Position numbers and translations under genes: made by a program
The notes under the pieces: generated by a model
Seen by the model: the letters and a program-made list of their open reading frames with translations, nothing else
The model's database searches: none
Told to the model about the DNA's origin: nothing
Part shown: one piece after another, positions 43,369 through 51,997 of the stretch
Layout of the letters: every line of letters begins with the position of its first letter
Position numbering within the stretch: the stretch's first letter is position 1
DNA from: B18-G4 sp032250805
GTDB lineage: Bacteria > Bacteroidota > Bacteroidia > Bacteroidales > B18-G4
Direction: 5' to 3'
Assembly: GCA_032250805.1 (NCBI GenBank)
Contig: JAVVEM010000015.1
Location: forward strand, 4,050-68,049
DNA: 64,000 nt

Positions 43369-44034
43369 TTAGGGTTCGTATCCGGGCGCATCCTGGCGTT
43401 TAAAATCACCATCCCTCCACGATTTGATGAATTTGGCCCAGGCAAAGGGGTTAAGAATGCTAATGGGCTGGGTTTGTCCGTTATAGTAAAGCTTGTCGAC
43501 CTGCTGATGCATCATGTATTTAAAACTGATGCTTCCCTCGGCAGGAAGGTTTTCTGCCCTGGCACGCATTTGCCTGTCATCAAGGTTTTTGCGCGCAATT
43601 TCAAGGTCGTCGTCAGGAATGTCCATATAAAGAAATGCATCCCTGAATTGTTCCCTGCTTGGCCAGGGATAGATCACGGTCTCTGTAAGGTAAACGGTGT
43701 CGGCCGACATTAGCTGGATAATAGAATAACGGTTATTGGTTACAGTATCGGGTACGATATAACGGTCGGTCTTATAACCGATGGCCGAAAACTCAACAGT
43801 ATCATTTTTTTTCGCTACAAAAGAAAAGTATCCGTTAAAATTGCTTACCGTGCCCCGCATGGAGTTGATCACGATAATATGTGCCAGAGGAATGGCACGC
43901 AGGCTGTCGGAAGTAAGGATCACCCCTGAGAACTGTATCAGGTCCCTAACATCATCGCTGCGCTCCTCCTGCGCCTGGATGGCAAGGGGAGCAAACAGGA
44001 AAAAGAGTAAAAACCATCGGGCGGTATCCTTCAT
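43369..44034 (-). CDS. Carboxypeptidase-regulatory-like domain protein
   Basis: A 221-residue exported protein starting at ATG 44034 (MKDTARWFLLFFLFAPLAIQ). The longer open frame upstream does not encode a signal-like start and crosses a promoter-like element. The signal peptide is followed by a CarboxypepD_reg-like fold: FSGVILTSDSLRAIPLAHII, GTVSNFNGYFSFVAKKNDTV and FSAIGYKTDRY. The C-terminal half is charged and unassigned (DDDLEIARKNLDDRQMRARA). It precedes the TonB receptor and probably works with it in the envelope. Confidence 0.85.
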   Translation of the reverse strand: MKDTARWFLLFFLFAPLAIQAQEERSDDVRDLIQFSGVILTSDSLRAIPLAHIIVINSMRGTVSNFNGYFSFVAKKNDTVEFSAIGYKTDRYIVPDTVTNNRYSIIQLMSADTVYLTETVIYPWPSREQFRDAFLYMDIPDDDLEIARKNLDDRQMRARAENLPAEGSISFKYMMHQQVDKLYYNGQTQPISILNPFAWAKFIKSWRDGDFKRQDAPGYEP

Positions 44035-44040
44035 TGCATG

Positions 44041-44048
44041 CAAAAATA
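44041..44048 (-). promoter_or_regulatory. -7 element 6 bases before the carboxypeptidase-regulatory-like gene
   Basis: TATTTTTG on the minus strand matches TAnnTTTG and ends 6 bases before the ATG at 44034, so the transcript would be almost leaderless. No clear -33 TTG is present at 20 bp. Confidence 0.4.
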
Positions 44049-44128
44049 ACCAATTCAAACGTATTGAAAAATAAACGTTCAGAGAAGCTTTATAGTATTG
44101 CGTGAATTCACTTCCCCGGCAGGGCGGC

Positions 44129-44162
44129 AAAAAAAATGCTGCCATATGATTATAGCAGCATT
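44129..44162 (-). terminator. Rho-independent terminator of rpmB
   Basis: On the minus strand AATGCTGC (plus 44155-44162) pairs perfectly with GCAGCATT (plus 44135-44142) and is followed by a run of eight T residues. It lies 22 bp after the rpmB stop. Confidence 0.85.
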
Positions 44163-44183
44163 CCTGTATATTGTTTCGGTTGG

Positions 44184-44423
44184 TTAACCTTTATAATAGC
44201 CCTTTTCTTTTGCCTCTTTCAATGCTGAGGCGATCCCTTTCTTGTTGATGGTACGGATGCCTGCAGCTGAAACCTTCAGCGTAATCCATTTATCCTCATC
44301 GGGAAGATAAAACTTCTTGTTTTGTAAATTAGGATAAAATTTTCTTTTCGTTTTTATGTTTGAATGGGAAACATTATTCCCTACAATCATTTTCTTTCCG
44401 GTTATTTCACAAATTCTTGACAT
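44184..44423 (-). CDS. rpmB: 50S ribosomal protein L28
   Basis: A 79-residue L28: MSRICEITGKKMIVGNNVSH, then KTKRKFYPNLQNKKFYLPD and VSAAGIRTINKKGI. The four-Cys zinc knuckle of some L28 forms is absent. Only one N-terminal Cys is seen. In many Bacteroidota rpmB is followed by rpmG. Here no L33 gene follows and the gene ends with its own terminator. Confidence 0.96.
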   Translation of the reverse strand: MSRICEITGKKMIVGNNVSHSNIKTKRKFYPNLQNKKFYLPDEDKWITLKVSAAGIRTINKKGIASALKEAKEKGYYKG

Positions 44424-44472
44424 CTTCTTATGCTTTTCAGTTTAGCGCTCAAAAAACGGAGTGCAAAGAACG

Positions 44473-44492
44473 GAATATTTTTTGAAATATTC
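44473..44492. promoter_or_regulatory. 20-bp palindrome in the rpmB/DUF362 divergent gap
   Basis: GAATATTT (44473-44480), a 4-nt centre TTTG and AAATATTC (44485-44492) form a perfect inverted repeat between the divergent genes. On the minus strand TTC-TTTG-like sequence of the rpmB promoter overlaps it, so a repressor or other regulator could bind here. No regulator is identified. Confidence 0.4.
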
Positions 44493-44580
44493 AAGTGAAA
44501 ATAAAAAATTCTTCTTCAGCCAACTATTATCGTATCTTTATTGTCTGTATCTGTATAAACATTCATTTAAACAGGCACCC

Positions 44581-46479
44581 ATGTTCAGGTTCGATATTAA
44601 CAGCGAAAAAAGGTGGTTTGCCCGGCGCAGACCTTCCTCAAAAGCAGTACTCATCCTTCTTGGTATCCTTTCAACAATATGGTTTATCATCAGGGTCGTG
44701 CCCAAACCGTCAAGGGCTTCTTATCCCTGTATGCAGGCCGCCGCGCCCTTTGCTGCAGGATTCATTACCTATATTTCAGGCTTGCTCATTTCGGTTGCGG
44801 CCATCAGTAAGTTGCGGAACATGAATGCCGCAAAAAACCTGCCGGCAGCAGCTTTGGCTGTTACTGTTCTTATAGGTGGCATCATGATGTTTGTGGGGGG
44901 CGACAGCAGCACAGGACGGGCTGGAACAACAGTGATCATGACTGATGAACCACCGAATAGCCCGGTGGGGGTGGCGCGTGGCATTTTCCCCGGACGGGTT
45001 GTCTGGGTATGGAATCCCGATGCTACCAACGAAAGCTGTACCAATGAACCCGGCGACTACTGGTTTGACGACGACAATGTTGATGCGGAAGTGATCGAAA
45101 CCATGCTCTCGGAATCCTTGCAAAGGCTTACCGGCGAAGAAACTGACAGCCTGGCATGGGACGCCCTGTTCAGGCATTATAACAGCACACATGGCAATGG
45201 CAACCAGGGCTATATGCCCGGGCAGAAAGTGGCTGTAAAAGTGAATATAACCACTGCTTTTGAATACAACCTCGATCTGTCGACATATGAAAAAATTCAG
45301 AATCAGGAACTGATGGACGTGAGCCCGCAACTGGTAGTGATCATGTTGAAACAACTTATCGATATCTTCGGTATTGCCCAGAACGATATCTATATTGGCG
45401 ATCCTATCCGTCATTTTTATAATGTTTACTGGGACAAGTGCCATACGCTGTACCCCGGGGTGCATTACCTCGACAGGCATGGATATCTCGGACGTACGAA
45501 GACCCAGCCGACCGCCGGCCCGGCCATGTTTTACAGTGATGGCACTGTCAACGATTCCCTGCCCCGGGCCTTTGTCGAAGCTGATTACATGATCAATATG
45601 GCATGTCTGAAACAACATGAACTGGCAGGAGGGACTTTCTGTGCCAAGAATCACTATGGCTCGTGCTGCCGCCTCTGGGCCATGCATCTGCACTATTCAC
45701 AGCCCAGCATCACCATCGGAGGCTTCGAAAACCTGGGCTATGGCAAATACCGTAACCTGGTTGATTTTATGGAACATAAAGACCTGGGAGAAAAAACAAT
45801 ATTGTTCCTGGTCGACGGTTTATGGGGAGGTGAAGGTGCCGAATCGGAACCTGTGAGGTTCCAGATAACACCCTTTAACAACGACTGGCCCAACTCGATT
45901 TTTGTTTCGCAGGACCATGTAGCCATCGAATCGGTAGGGCATGATTTTGTTCGTGCCGAGTTTGATGAATATGCCGATATGTATGGCGCCGACGATTATC
46001 TGCACCAGGCGGCCGACTCGGCCAACTGGGCCGAAGGCATTACCTACGACCCTGATAACGACGGGCTGCTGATCGCCAGCATGGGTGTGCATGAGCACTG
46101 GAACAACGACATCGACAAGGAATATACGCGCAACCTCGGCACCGGTGATGGCATCGAACTGATCAAGTACATGATGACAGGCATCAACGAACCCGGCCAG
46201 CACGCTCATGACCGGGTACATCCCTATCCCAATCCTTTTACCACAAGGGTCAATGTTGAGTATTCGCTGGCATCGGCTGCGCATGTGCGCTTAAACCTTT
46301 ATGGCGTGAATGGTGCCATCGCAGGACAAATGAGCAGGGAACACCAATATGCGGGTAACTATACCATGCATTTGGATGCAGGCTCCGTCCCTCCGGGTAT
46401 CTATACGTATCGTTTGGATGTGATAAGCAAAGAAGGCATGCGCACCTACAGCGGAAAAATTGTAAAAGCAGGCCGCTAG
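44581..46479 (+). CDS. DUF362 protein with three N-terminal helices and T9SS type A tail
   Basis: A 632-residue protein from ATG 44581 (MFRFDINSEKRWFARRRPSS). About three hydrophobic helices occupy the first 120 residues (VLILLGILSTIWFIIRVV, AAPFAAGFITYISGLLISVA, LAAALAVTVLIGGIMMFV, the last read as PAAALAVTVLIGG). A DUF362-like domain follows (VAVKVNITTAFEY, NDIYIGDPIRHF, NMACLKQHELAGGTFCAKNH). The C-terminal 80 residues (HPYPNPFTTRVNVEYSLASA, PPGIYTYRLDV, KIVKAGR) match the type A T9SS sorting domain. A sorting domain on a multi-helix protein is unusual. Activity is unknown. Confidence 0.83.
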   Translation: MFRFDINSEKRWFARRRPSSKAVLILLGILSTIWFIIRVVPKPSRASYPCMQAAAPFAAGFITYISGLLISVAAISKLRNMNAAKNLPAAALAVTVLIGGIMMFVGGDSSTGRAGTTVIMTDEPPNSPVGVARGIFPGRVVWVWNPDATNESCTNEPGDYWFDDDNVDAEVIETMLSESLQRLTGEETDSLAWDALFRHYNSTHGNGNQGYMPGQKVAVKVNITTAFEYNLDLSTYEKIQNQELMDVSPQLVVIMLKQLIDIFGIAQNDIYIGDPIRHFYNVYWDKCHTLYPGVHYLDRHGYLGRTKTQPTAGPAMFYSDGTVNDSLPRAFVEADYMINMACLKQHELAGGTFCAKNHYGSCCRLWAMHLHYSQPSITIGGFENLGYGKYRNLVDFMEHKDLGEKTILFLVDGLWGGEGAESEPVRFQITPFNNDWPNSIFVSQDHVAIESVGHDFVRAEFDEYADMYGADDYLHQAADSANWAEGITYDPDNDGLLIASMGVHEHWNNDIDKEYTRNLGTGDGIELIKYMMTGINEPGQHAHDRVHPYPNPFTTRVNVEYSLASAAHVRLNLYGVNGAIAGQMSREHQYAGNYTMHLDAGSVPPGIYTYRLDVISKEGMRTYSGKIVKAGR

Positions 46480-46502
46480 TGTCCGGTCACAGAAGACAGT
46501 CT

Positions 46503-47747
46503 TTAATCTTCTTTTTCTATCATCAGCCGTAGCTGGTTCAGTGCTGTAACCGCCGCCACCCTGATATTGCGTTCACGGTTGTTGCCAAAAAGGTATTTCC
46601 TGACAAATTTCTGCTGTGGCCCGTTAATGGCGATCCAGATAGTTCCTACGGGTTTTTGTATACTGCCGCCACCTGGGCCCGCAACGCCCGACACGGCGAT
46701 GGAATAATCGGTGCCAAACTTCTTTCTGATGCCTTCGGCCATTTCAACAACCGTTTGTTCCGATACCGCTCCATGTGCAATGATCGTATCCTCATTTACC
46801 CCCAATACTCCTGTTTTGATGGTATTGTCGTAGGCCACTACCGACCCTTTGAAGTATTCGCTGCTTCCGGCTATGCTGGTAATGAGATGGGCGATATATC
46901 CGCCCGTACAGCTTTCGGCCGTCGACAGGCTGCAGGCTTTCTTTTTGAGCAATTTACCCACATTTTCTTCAAGCGTTTCTTCGCCGAAGCCAAACACCAG
47001 CCCGGGGATCAGGCCCAGCAGTTCATCGGTTTTTTGCCGGAGCTGTCTGCCCAGTTCCTCCCTGCCGGGGCCCGTGGCCGTGAGCCGCAGCCGCACAATG
47101 CCGGGCTGAGGAAGGTATGCCAGTTTGATATTTTCGGGAAGCCCCGTCTCCCAATCACTGATCAGATCCGACAGGAATGATTCGCCAACACCCTGGGTCA
47201 GGATCATTTTGTAAACGATATAATGGCCGTTCTTGCGTTTTGCCAGCTCAGGAAGGATATGCTCCCTGACCATGGCCTTCATTTCGTAGGGCACCCCCGG
47301 CAGAGAAACATAAATGATGCCATCACGTTCAAACCACATGCCCGGTGCGGTTCCGTTGTTATTTGGTATGGGCGTGCAGTTTTCGGGTATCTCAGCCTGG
47401 GCACGGTTAATGTCGGTGATCTTTTTTCCGCGTTCGCGAAAAATGCGCTCAACATTTTCGAACGAAGCCTGGTCGAACACCAGTCGCGTACCGAACCAGG
47501 TGCAAAGGCTGTGCTTGGTGATGTCGTCCCTGGTGGGTCCCAGGCCACCGGTAAGCAATACCACTTCGGCACGTGCTGAAGCATCATCGAGGGCGTTGAG
47601 GATCTCCTGTTCCTGATCGGAGATGGTTGTAATGCGTACCACCTGAATGCCCGCCAGGTTAAGCTCCTCAGCCATCCACGAAGCATTGGTGTTGATGACC
47701 TGCCCGATCAGCAATTCATCGCCTATGCTGATGATCTCTGCTTTCAT
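46503..47747 (-). CDS. cinA: CinA / nicotinamide-nucleotide amidase
   Basis: A 414-residue CinA. The N-terminal MoCF-like domain (ISIGDELLIGQVINTNASWM, VVLLTGGLGPTRDDITK, LPGVPYEMKAM) likely has ADP-ribose pyrophosphatase activity. The C-terminal PncC domain (STAESCTGGYIAHLIT, YFKGSVVAYDN, AVSGVAGPGGG) deamidates nicotinamide mononucleotide. It starts 3 bases after the universal-stress gene's stop, so the two are coupled. Confidence 0.93.
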   Translation of the reverse strand: MKAEIISIGDELLIGQVINTNASWMAEELNLAGIQVVRITTISDQEQEILNALDDASARAEVVLLTGGLGPTRDDITKHSLCTWFGTRLVFDQASFENVERIFRERGKKITDINRAQAEIPENCTPIPNNNGTAPGMWFERDGIIYVSLPGVPYEMKAMVREHILPELAKRKNGHYIVYKMILTQGVGESFLSDLISDWETGLPENIKLAYLPQPGIVRLRLTATGPGREELGRQLRQKTDELLGLIPGLVFGFGEETLEENVGKLLKKKACSLSTAESCTGGYIAHLITSIAGSSEYFKGSVVAYDNTIKTGVLGVNEDTIIAHGAVSEQTVVEMAEGIRKKFGTDYSIAVSGVAGPGGGSIQKPVGTIWIAINGPQQKFVRKYLFGNNRERNIRVAAVTALNQLRLMIEKED

Positions 47748-47750
47748 ATT

Positions 47751-48647
47751 TTAGTTTATCATTGAGGCAAATCCCAGCTCTTTTGGGATGATCGACATTA
47801 CCGGGACTTCCGAATGGGTGATAAAATACTGGGCTGAAGATCCCAGGAAGAGGTCGAACAAACCTGCTTCGGTTTGTGTCATGATCATCACCAGATCAAT
47901 GTCTTTTTCAGCTTTCGCATAATCGAGGATCAGCGGTGCAAGGATTTTTGCCGTTCCTGATTTATTGATGATATGTGTGGTGACCTCAACATTGCTCTTG
48001 CTGATAAAATCCTTTACCTGCTTCATCTGCATCCTGAGCCTGTTAAGGATATCCTTGTCGGTGGTCGACCAGTAAACCGAAACAACTTTTATCGTCGATC
48101 CGAACATCCTGGCCATTTCAATGGCATGGCCTACTTTTTGTCTTGTTTCCTGGCTCAGGTCGAGGGGCAGCAAAATGCTGCGGCAACCATCGAAACGGCG
48201 TGGATTTTTTACGGTGATCACCGGGCACTCGGCCTTTTTGATCACCCGCAGGGCATTGTCGCCGATATAGGTGGATTTTGAACCAACCGGATCGCTGTTG
48301 ATCCCCTGAACAATAAATTTCGAATGCAGAAGATGGGCTCCCTTCAGGATCTTGTCATGTGCTTTTCCGTGCGAGATCACTGCGCCAACCTTATTGCCCG
48401 ACTTCCGTGAAGCCTCGGCAGCATAATCCTGCAACTGGTCACGCATCTGGTCTTCATATTCTTTTTTCATACTCCTGGAGCGCTCACTCCCAAAAGCTGA
48501 AAAAATACCCTGATTGTCGCGGATCACATGAAAAAGCGTAATCTCCAGTCCGGTCATCTTTGCCAGGTTGAACGATTCCTCCAGGGCCGCCTGGGCGCGC
48601 TCGCTGAAATCAAAGGGTACCAGTATGGTATTATATATATTCTTCAT
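47751..48647 (-). CDS. Universal stress protein, tandem UspA domains
   Basis: A 298-residue protein made of two UspA folds. The first starts NTILVPFDFSERAQAALEES and ends with GDNALRVIKKAECPVITV. The second starts SILLPLDLSQETRQKVGHA and ends GSSAQYFITHSEVPVMSI. The ATP-binding G-x2-G-x9-G(S/T) pattern is incomplete, so nucleotide binding is uncertain. It lies upstream of cinA in one unit and is divergent from the phosphorylase gene. Confidence 0.9.
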   Translation of the reverse strand: MKNIYNTILVPFDFSERAQAALEESFNLAKMTGLEITLFHVIRDNQGIFSAFGSERSRSMKKEYEDQMRDQLQDYAAEASRKSGNKVGAVISHGKAHDKILKGAHLLHSKFIVQGINSDPVGSKSTYIGDNALRVIKKAECPVITVKNPRRFDGCRSILLPLDLSQETRQKVGHAIEMARMFGSTIKVVSVYWSTTDKDILNRLRMQMKQVKDFISKSNVEVTTHIINKSGTAKILAPLILDYAKAEKDIDLVMIMTQTEAGLFDLFLGSSAQYFITHSEVPVMSIIPKELGFASMIN

Positions 48648-48667
48648 AATGATTACTTTTGCGCTTG

Positions 48668-48675
48668 CAAAGTTA
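48668..48675 (-). promoter_or_regulatory. -7 element of the usp-cinA unit
   Basis: TAACTTTG on the minus strand matches TAnnTTTG, 20 bp before the usp start. It is one base away from the plus-strand element of the divergent gene, so polymerases would compete for the two sites. Confidence 0.45.
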
Positions 48676-48676
48676 T

Positions 48677-48684
48677 TAATTTTG
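48677..48684 (+). promoter_or_regulatory. -7 element of the nucleoside phosphorylase gene
   Basis: TAATTTTG matches TAnnTTTG and ends 4 bases before ATG 48689, as for holB. The best upstream TTG gives a 15-bp spacer, shorter than usual. Confidence 0.4.
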
Positions 48685-48688
48685 TGTG

Positions 48689-49564
48689 ATGAAGAAGTTA
48701 AAAGAATCTGAATTGATCCTCAACCCCGACGGGAGTTTATACCATATTAACCTCGGCCCCGGACAACTGGCCTCAAAAATTATTCTGGTTGGCGACCCGC
48801 AAAGGGTTTCTCTCATCTCAAAGCATTTTGATACAGTAGAATACAGGACTGAAAACCGCGAAATACATACGCATACAGGTATGCTGAATAATGTACGTAT
48901 CAGCGTAATGTCGACGGGTATGGGCCCCGACAATATCGACATCGTAATGAACGAAATCGATGCCGTGGTTAACATCGACCTCAATACCCGCCAGCCCAAA
49001 GCCCGGCATACCGGCCTTGAGATCGTCAGACTCGGAACTTCAGGCTCCCTGCAGTCCGACATCCCTGTCGACGACTTTTGTATGGCCACACACGGACTGG
49101 GCATGGATGGCCTGTTGCACTTTTACAGGCACAGCAATGTTAATGAGCAGGAAATTGCTGATGCTTTTATAAGGCAAACAGACTGGCCGCATGAGCTGGC
49201 AGTGCCATACGTGGTAAAGGGTTCCGGCAGGCTGGCAGAGATGATCGGCAGCGACCTACACCAGGGGATCACCATCACAGCACCGGGCTTCTATGGACCG
49301 CAAGGCCGCAGTCTCAGGCTCGAAACCGCATACGCCGGCCTTAATGACAGGATTACCGCCTTTAAGCATCATCATCACCGAATCCTTAATTTCGAAATGG
49401 AAACATCGGCATTATATGCCATGGGACGCCTGCTGGGCCACCAAACCCTTACCGTGTGCACAATACTTGCCAACAGGGTAACAGGGTCCTATTCACATCA
49501 GCCGAAACGATCGATAGAAAAACTCATCAAACTGGTGCTTGAACGATTAACACAGCAGGGCTGA
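48689..49564 (+). CDS. Nucleoside phosphorylase (uridine phosphorylase-like)
   Basis: A 291-residue PNP/UDP-family enzyme, starting at ATG 48689. A GTG three bases earlier is also open. Phosphate-site motifs are LVGDPQRVSLI and RLGTSGSLQ. Sugar/base-site motifs are STGMGPDNIDIVMNE and LNFEMETSALYAMG. It cleaves nucleosides with phosphate in pyrimidine or purine salvage. The exact base preference is inference. Cytosolic. Confidence 0.87.
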   Translation: MKKLKESELILNPDGSLYHINLGPGQLASKIILVGDPQRVSLISKHFDTVEYRTENREIHTHTGMLNNVRISVMSTGMGPDNIDIVMNEIDAVVNIDLNTRQPKARHTGLEIVRLGTSGSLQSDIPVDDFCMATHGLGMDGLLHFYRHSNVNEQEIADAFIRQTDWPHELAVPYVVKGSGRLAEMIGSDLHQGITITAPGFYGPQGRSLRLETAYAGLNDRITAFKHHHHRILNFEMETSALYAMGRLLGHQTLTVCTILANRVTGSYSHQPKRSIEKLIKLVLERLTQQG

Positions 49565-49573
49565 AAAAACATC

Positions 49574-50395
49574 TTATCCTTCTCCTTTTAGAAGCTCAAC
49601 CGCATTTTCAGGAATATAGTTCCTGATGATATTGCTTACCATCGAAACATATTCGTCTCTTTTTTCGGAGTATTGATCCAGGCCATGGATGAGCTTTAAA
49701 GGGTCGATGGCCTCTTTTTGATCGCGCATTGAAGCCCGTTCCTGTCTGAATTCGTGATAGGCAGGGTGGGTATTTAATGTCCACAGGTAATCTTCAATTC
49801 CTGCCATTTCGTTGGGATACGCCTTTACCCAAAAAGTTACGCTGTCGACCCCGGAGGGAGGAAGCCCGCAACCATCTTCATAACAACGGATACCAAAATA
49901 ATTGTTTCCCTCGCGGGCAAAATCGGATGTGCCCCAGCCCGACTCAATGATGGCCTGGGCCATGACAAGTTTTACGGGAACAATATCCACCCGCCGCAGC
50001 AGATGTTCAATGTGCCTGAAAAGACTGTCGGCAGGGGGCGGGGAAGCCGGTTGAACAGGCTCAAGCCCGTATTTGTTTAACAGTTCATTGAGTTGCCGGT
50101 TAAGGAAAAGGCTGAGCTCCCCATGATCGTCAAGGCTGTCGCGGATATCATGCAGGAGGTTCCTTTCCATCAGGATGTTGTTGTTGGCAAGCTGGATCTG
50201 TGGAAGAAATCTTGCCTGAAAAATCCGGTGTTGCTTCGGGATATTCCTTTCGGTAACAATATCATCAACATTAAGTGAAGCCGGAGGGATGATCTCGTGC
50301 CTGCGTGCATGCGAATGACAAAAAGAAAGTGTGAAAAGAAATGAAATTAAAAGCAGATGCCCGAAGAGGCGAAGAAGTATGTCATTTTTTTCCAA
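49574..50395 (-). CDS. Bax/FlgJ-like glucosaminidase, exported
   Basis: About 273 residues if translation begins at the TTG at 50395, which gives a normal signal peptide (LLRLFGHLLLISFLFTLSFC). The open frame continues to a GTG at 50488, and no in-frame ATG exists upstream of the mature region. The catalytic GH73-type domain includes MAQAIIESGWGTSDFA (catalytic Glu), GNNYFGIRCYEDGCG and YPNEMAGIEDYLWTLNTHPAY. It probably cuts peptidoglycan between GlcNAc and MurNAc in the periplasm. The Cys in FTLSFCHSHA might be a lipobox, but the spacing to a Leu/Ala pair is poor. Confidence 0.82.
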   Translation of the reverse strand: MEKNDILLRLFGHLLLISFLFTLSFCHSHARRHEIIPPASLNVDDIVTERNIPKQHRIFQARFLPQIQLANNNILMERNLLHDIRDSLDDHGELSLFLNRQLNELLNKYGLEPVQPASPPPADSLFRHIEHLLRRVDIVPVKLVMAQAIIESGWGTSDFAREGNNYFGIRCYEDGCGLPPSGVDSVTFWVKAYPNEMAGIEDYLWTLNTHPAYHEFRQERASMRDQKEAIDPLKLIHGLDQYSEKRDEYVSMVSNIIRNYIPENAVELLKGEG

Positions 50396-50521
50396 AACAA
50401 CTGAATTAATGTTAAATTTGAAAGTATTATACAGTAAAAATATGGAAATTTTGACGTATAATCCAAATATTCGACGGAAATACGTCACGGTACGGTAATT
50501 GATTCTGCTTTTTTAAGGATT

Positions 50522-51394
50522 ATGGCAACAACAGAAAAACAACATAAAGAACTCAAGGCACTGATCAGCCTGCTTGATGAACCCGACAGCGAAATATACG
50601 AGCAGGTGCGGGAAAAGATCTGTGCGTATGGCACGCTTGCGATTCCCGTGCTGGAAAGCAGCTGGGAGCAGTCGTTCGATCCTTTTTTGCAGGAGCGCAT
50701 GGAGGAGATCATACACAGGATCCAGCTTGATGATCTGTATGCCGGCCTCAGCAGCTGGTCGCAGCTATACAGCGACGACCTGTTGAAGGGTTTTATGCTG
50801 GCTGCCCGCTATCAATATCCCGACCTGGATGCCGAAAAGGTGTTCAAGCAGGTCGGGCAACTGGTGCAGGATGTTTGGCTCGAACTTAATGATAAGCTTA
50901 CTGCACTGGAAAAGATAAAAGTCGTGAACCATATCCTTTTCGATGTACACAAATTCAGGGGAAATAAAGCCGATATTAACAGCCCCGATAACTTCTACCT
51001 GAACCTTCTGCTGGAAACAAAAAAAGGCAACCCGCTTTCCATTGGCATCCTTTTTATGATCATTTCAAGAAGCCTTAAACTACCGGTATACGGTGTCGAC
51101 CTGCCAAACCATTTTGTGCTGGCATTTATGGACGAATTGCGGGCTGATGGTGATCAAAAGAATTCCACGGCGCTTTTTTATATTAACCCCTTCAACCGTG
51201 GCACGCTGTTCACGCATAACGAGATCGAGGCCTATATCAGGCAGATGAAGTTAAAACACCAGGATAGCTTCTTCCGGCCCTGCGACAACATCACCATTAT
51301 GAAAAGGGTTTTCGGCGAACTTATCATCCTTTATCACCAACAGGGAAATATGAAAAAAGCTGAGGAATTGAAGAAGCTTGCCTCGGCATTGTAG
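50522..51394 (+). CDS. SirB1-type transglutaminase-like protein
   Basis: A 290-residue cytosolic protein. The N-terminal ~80 residues are HEAT-like (LISLLDEPDSEIYEQVREKI). The C-terminal part has the SirB1/transglutaminase-like signature NYL-type NLLLETKKGNPLSIGILFMI followed by LPVYGVDLPNHFVLAF. The nucleophile Cys expected of active transglutaminases is not evident: NPLSIGIL has Ser in that position, as is common in the family. The function is not established. Confidence 0.82.
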   Translation: MATTEKQHKELKALISLLDEPDSEIYEQVREKICAYGTLAIPVLESSWEQSFDPFLQERMEEIIHRIQLDDLYAGLSSWSQLYSDDLLKGFMLAARYQYPDLDAEKVFKQVGQLVQDVWLELNDKLTALEKIKVVNHILFDVHKFRGNKADINSPDNFYLNLLLETKKGNPLSIGILFMIISRSLKLPVYGVDLPNHFVLAFMDELRADGDQKNSTALFYINPFNRGTLFTHNEIEAYIRQMKLKHQDSFFRPCDNITIMKRVFGELIILYHQQGNMKKAEELKKLASAL

Positions 51395-51400
51395 CCGGGT

Positions 51401-51997
51401 TTAGTGCCTGGCCCTTAATATTCCGGCAATGGTCTTAAAAATGATGCGGATATCGAGCAAAAGCGACTGGTCGTGGATATAGTGCAGGTTTAGCTTTAGC
51501 TTGGCCGGCATGATGGTTTCAACGTATGTTTTTTCCGGCTCCCTGCTCTCTTCCAGCATCCGGTTTTCGTCAATATATTTCAGCGAAGCATAGTCGGTGA
51601 GACCGGGCCTCACATCCAGCACTTTAAGCTGTTTATCATCATACAGGTCGACATATTTTCTTACCTCGGGCCGGGGGCCCACAAAGCTCATGTCGCCCCT
51701 GAGGATGTTGAGGAGCTGGGGCAGCTCGTCGAGTTTGGCTTTCCGCAGCCAATACCCTGCTTTGCTCACCCTGGGGTCGCGACTGCCCACCGTGAGCAGG
51801 CCTTTTGTCTCGGCTCCGGAATGCATGCTGCGAAATTTAAACATGATAAAATCCCTGTTGCCCCTGCCAACCCTTTTCTGGGTGTAAAAAATTCGGCCAC
51901 GCGAATCGAGCAGGATCCAGATCGAAATAATTATAAAAACGGGGATCAGGATGATGAGGGCCGAAAATGATACGATGATGTCGAACATCCGTTTCAT
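51401..51997 (-). CDS. Initiating phosphoglycosyl transferase
   Basis: A 198-residue monotopic PGT. A single re-entrant helix (IVSFSALIILIPVFIIISIW) is followed by YTQKRVGRGNRDFIMFKFRS, the Asp-Glu pair in KAKLDELPQLLNILRGDMS and FVGPRPEVRKYV. It transfers a phosphosugar to undecaprenyl phosphate. Its start overlaps the aminotransferase stop by 4 bases (ATGA). A PglC-like role on an amino-sugar made by that neighbour is inference. No polymer-synthesis locus surrounds it. Confidence 0.91.
   Translation of the reverse strand: MKRMFDIIVSFSALIILIPVFIIISIWILLDSRGRIFYTQKRVGRGNRDFIMFKFRSMHSGAETKGLLTVGSRDPRVSKAGYWLRKAKLDELPQLLNILRGDMSFVGPRPEVRKYVDLYDDKQLKVLDVRPGLTDYASLKYIDENRMLEESREPEKTYVETIMPAKLKLNLHYIHDQSLLLDIRIIFKTIAGILRARH

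Noticed and set aside
40820..44034. SusC/SusD glycan-uptake locus
   Set aside because: The receptor lacks a SusD partner and no glycoside hydrolase is near.
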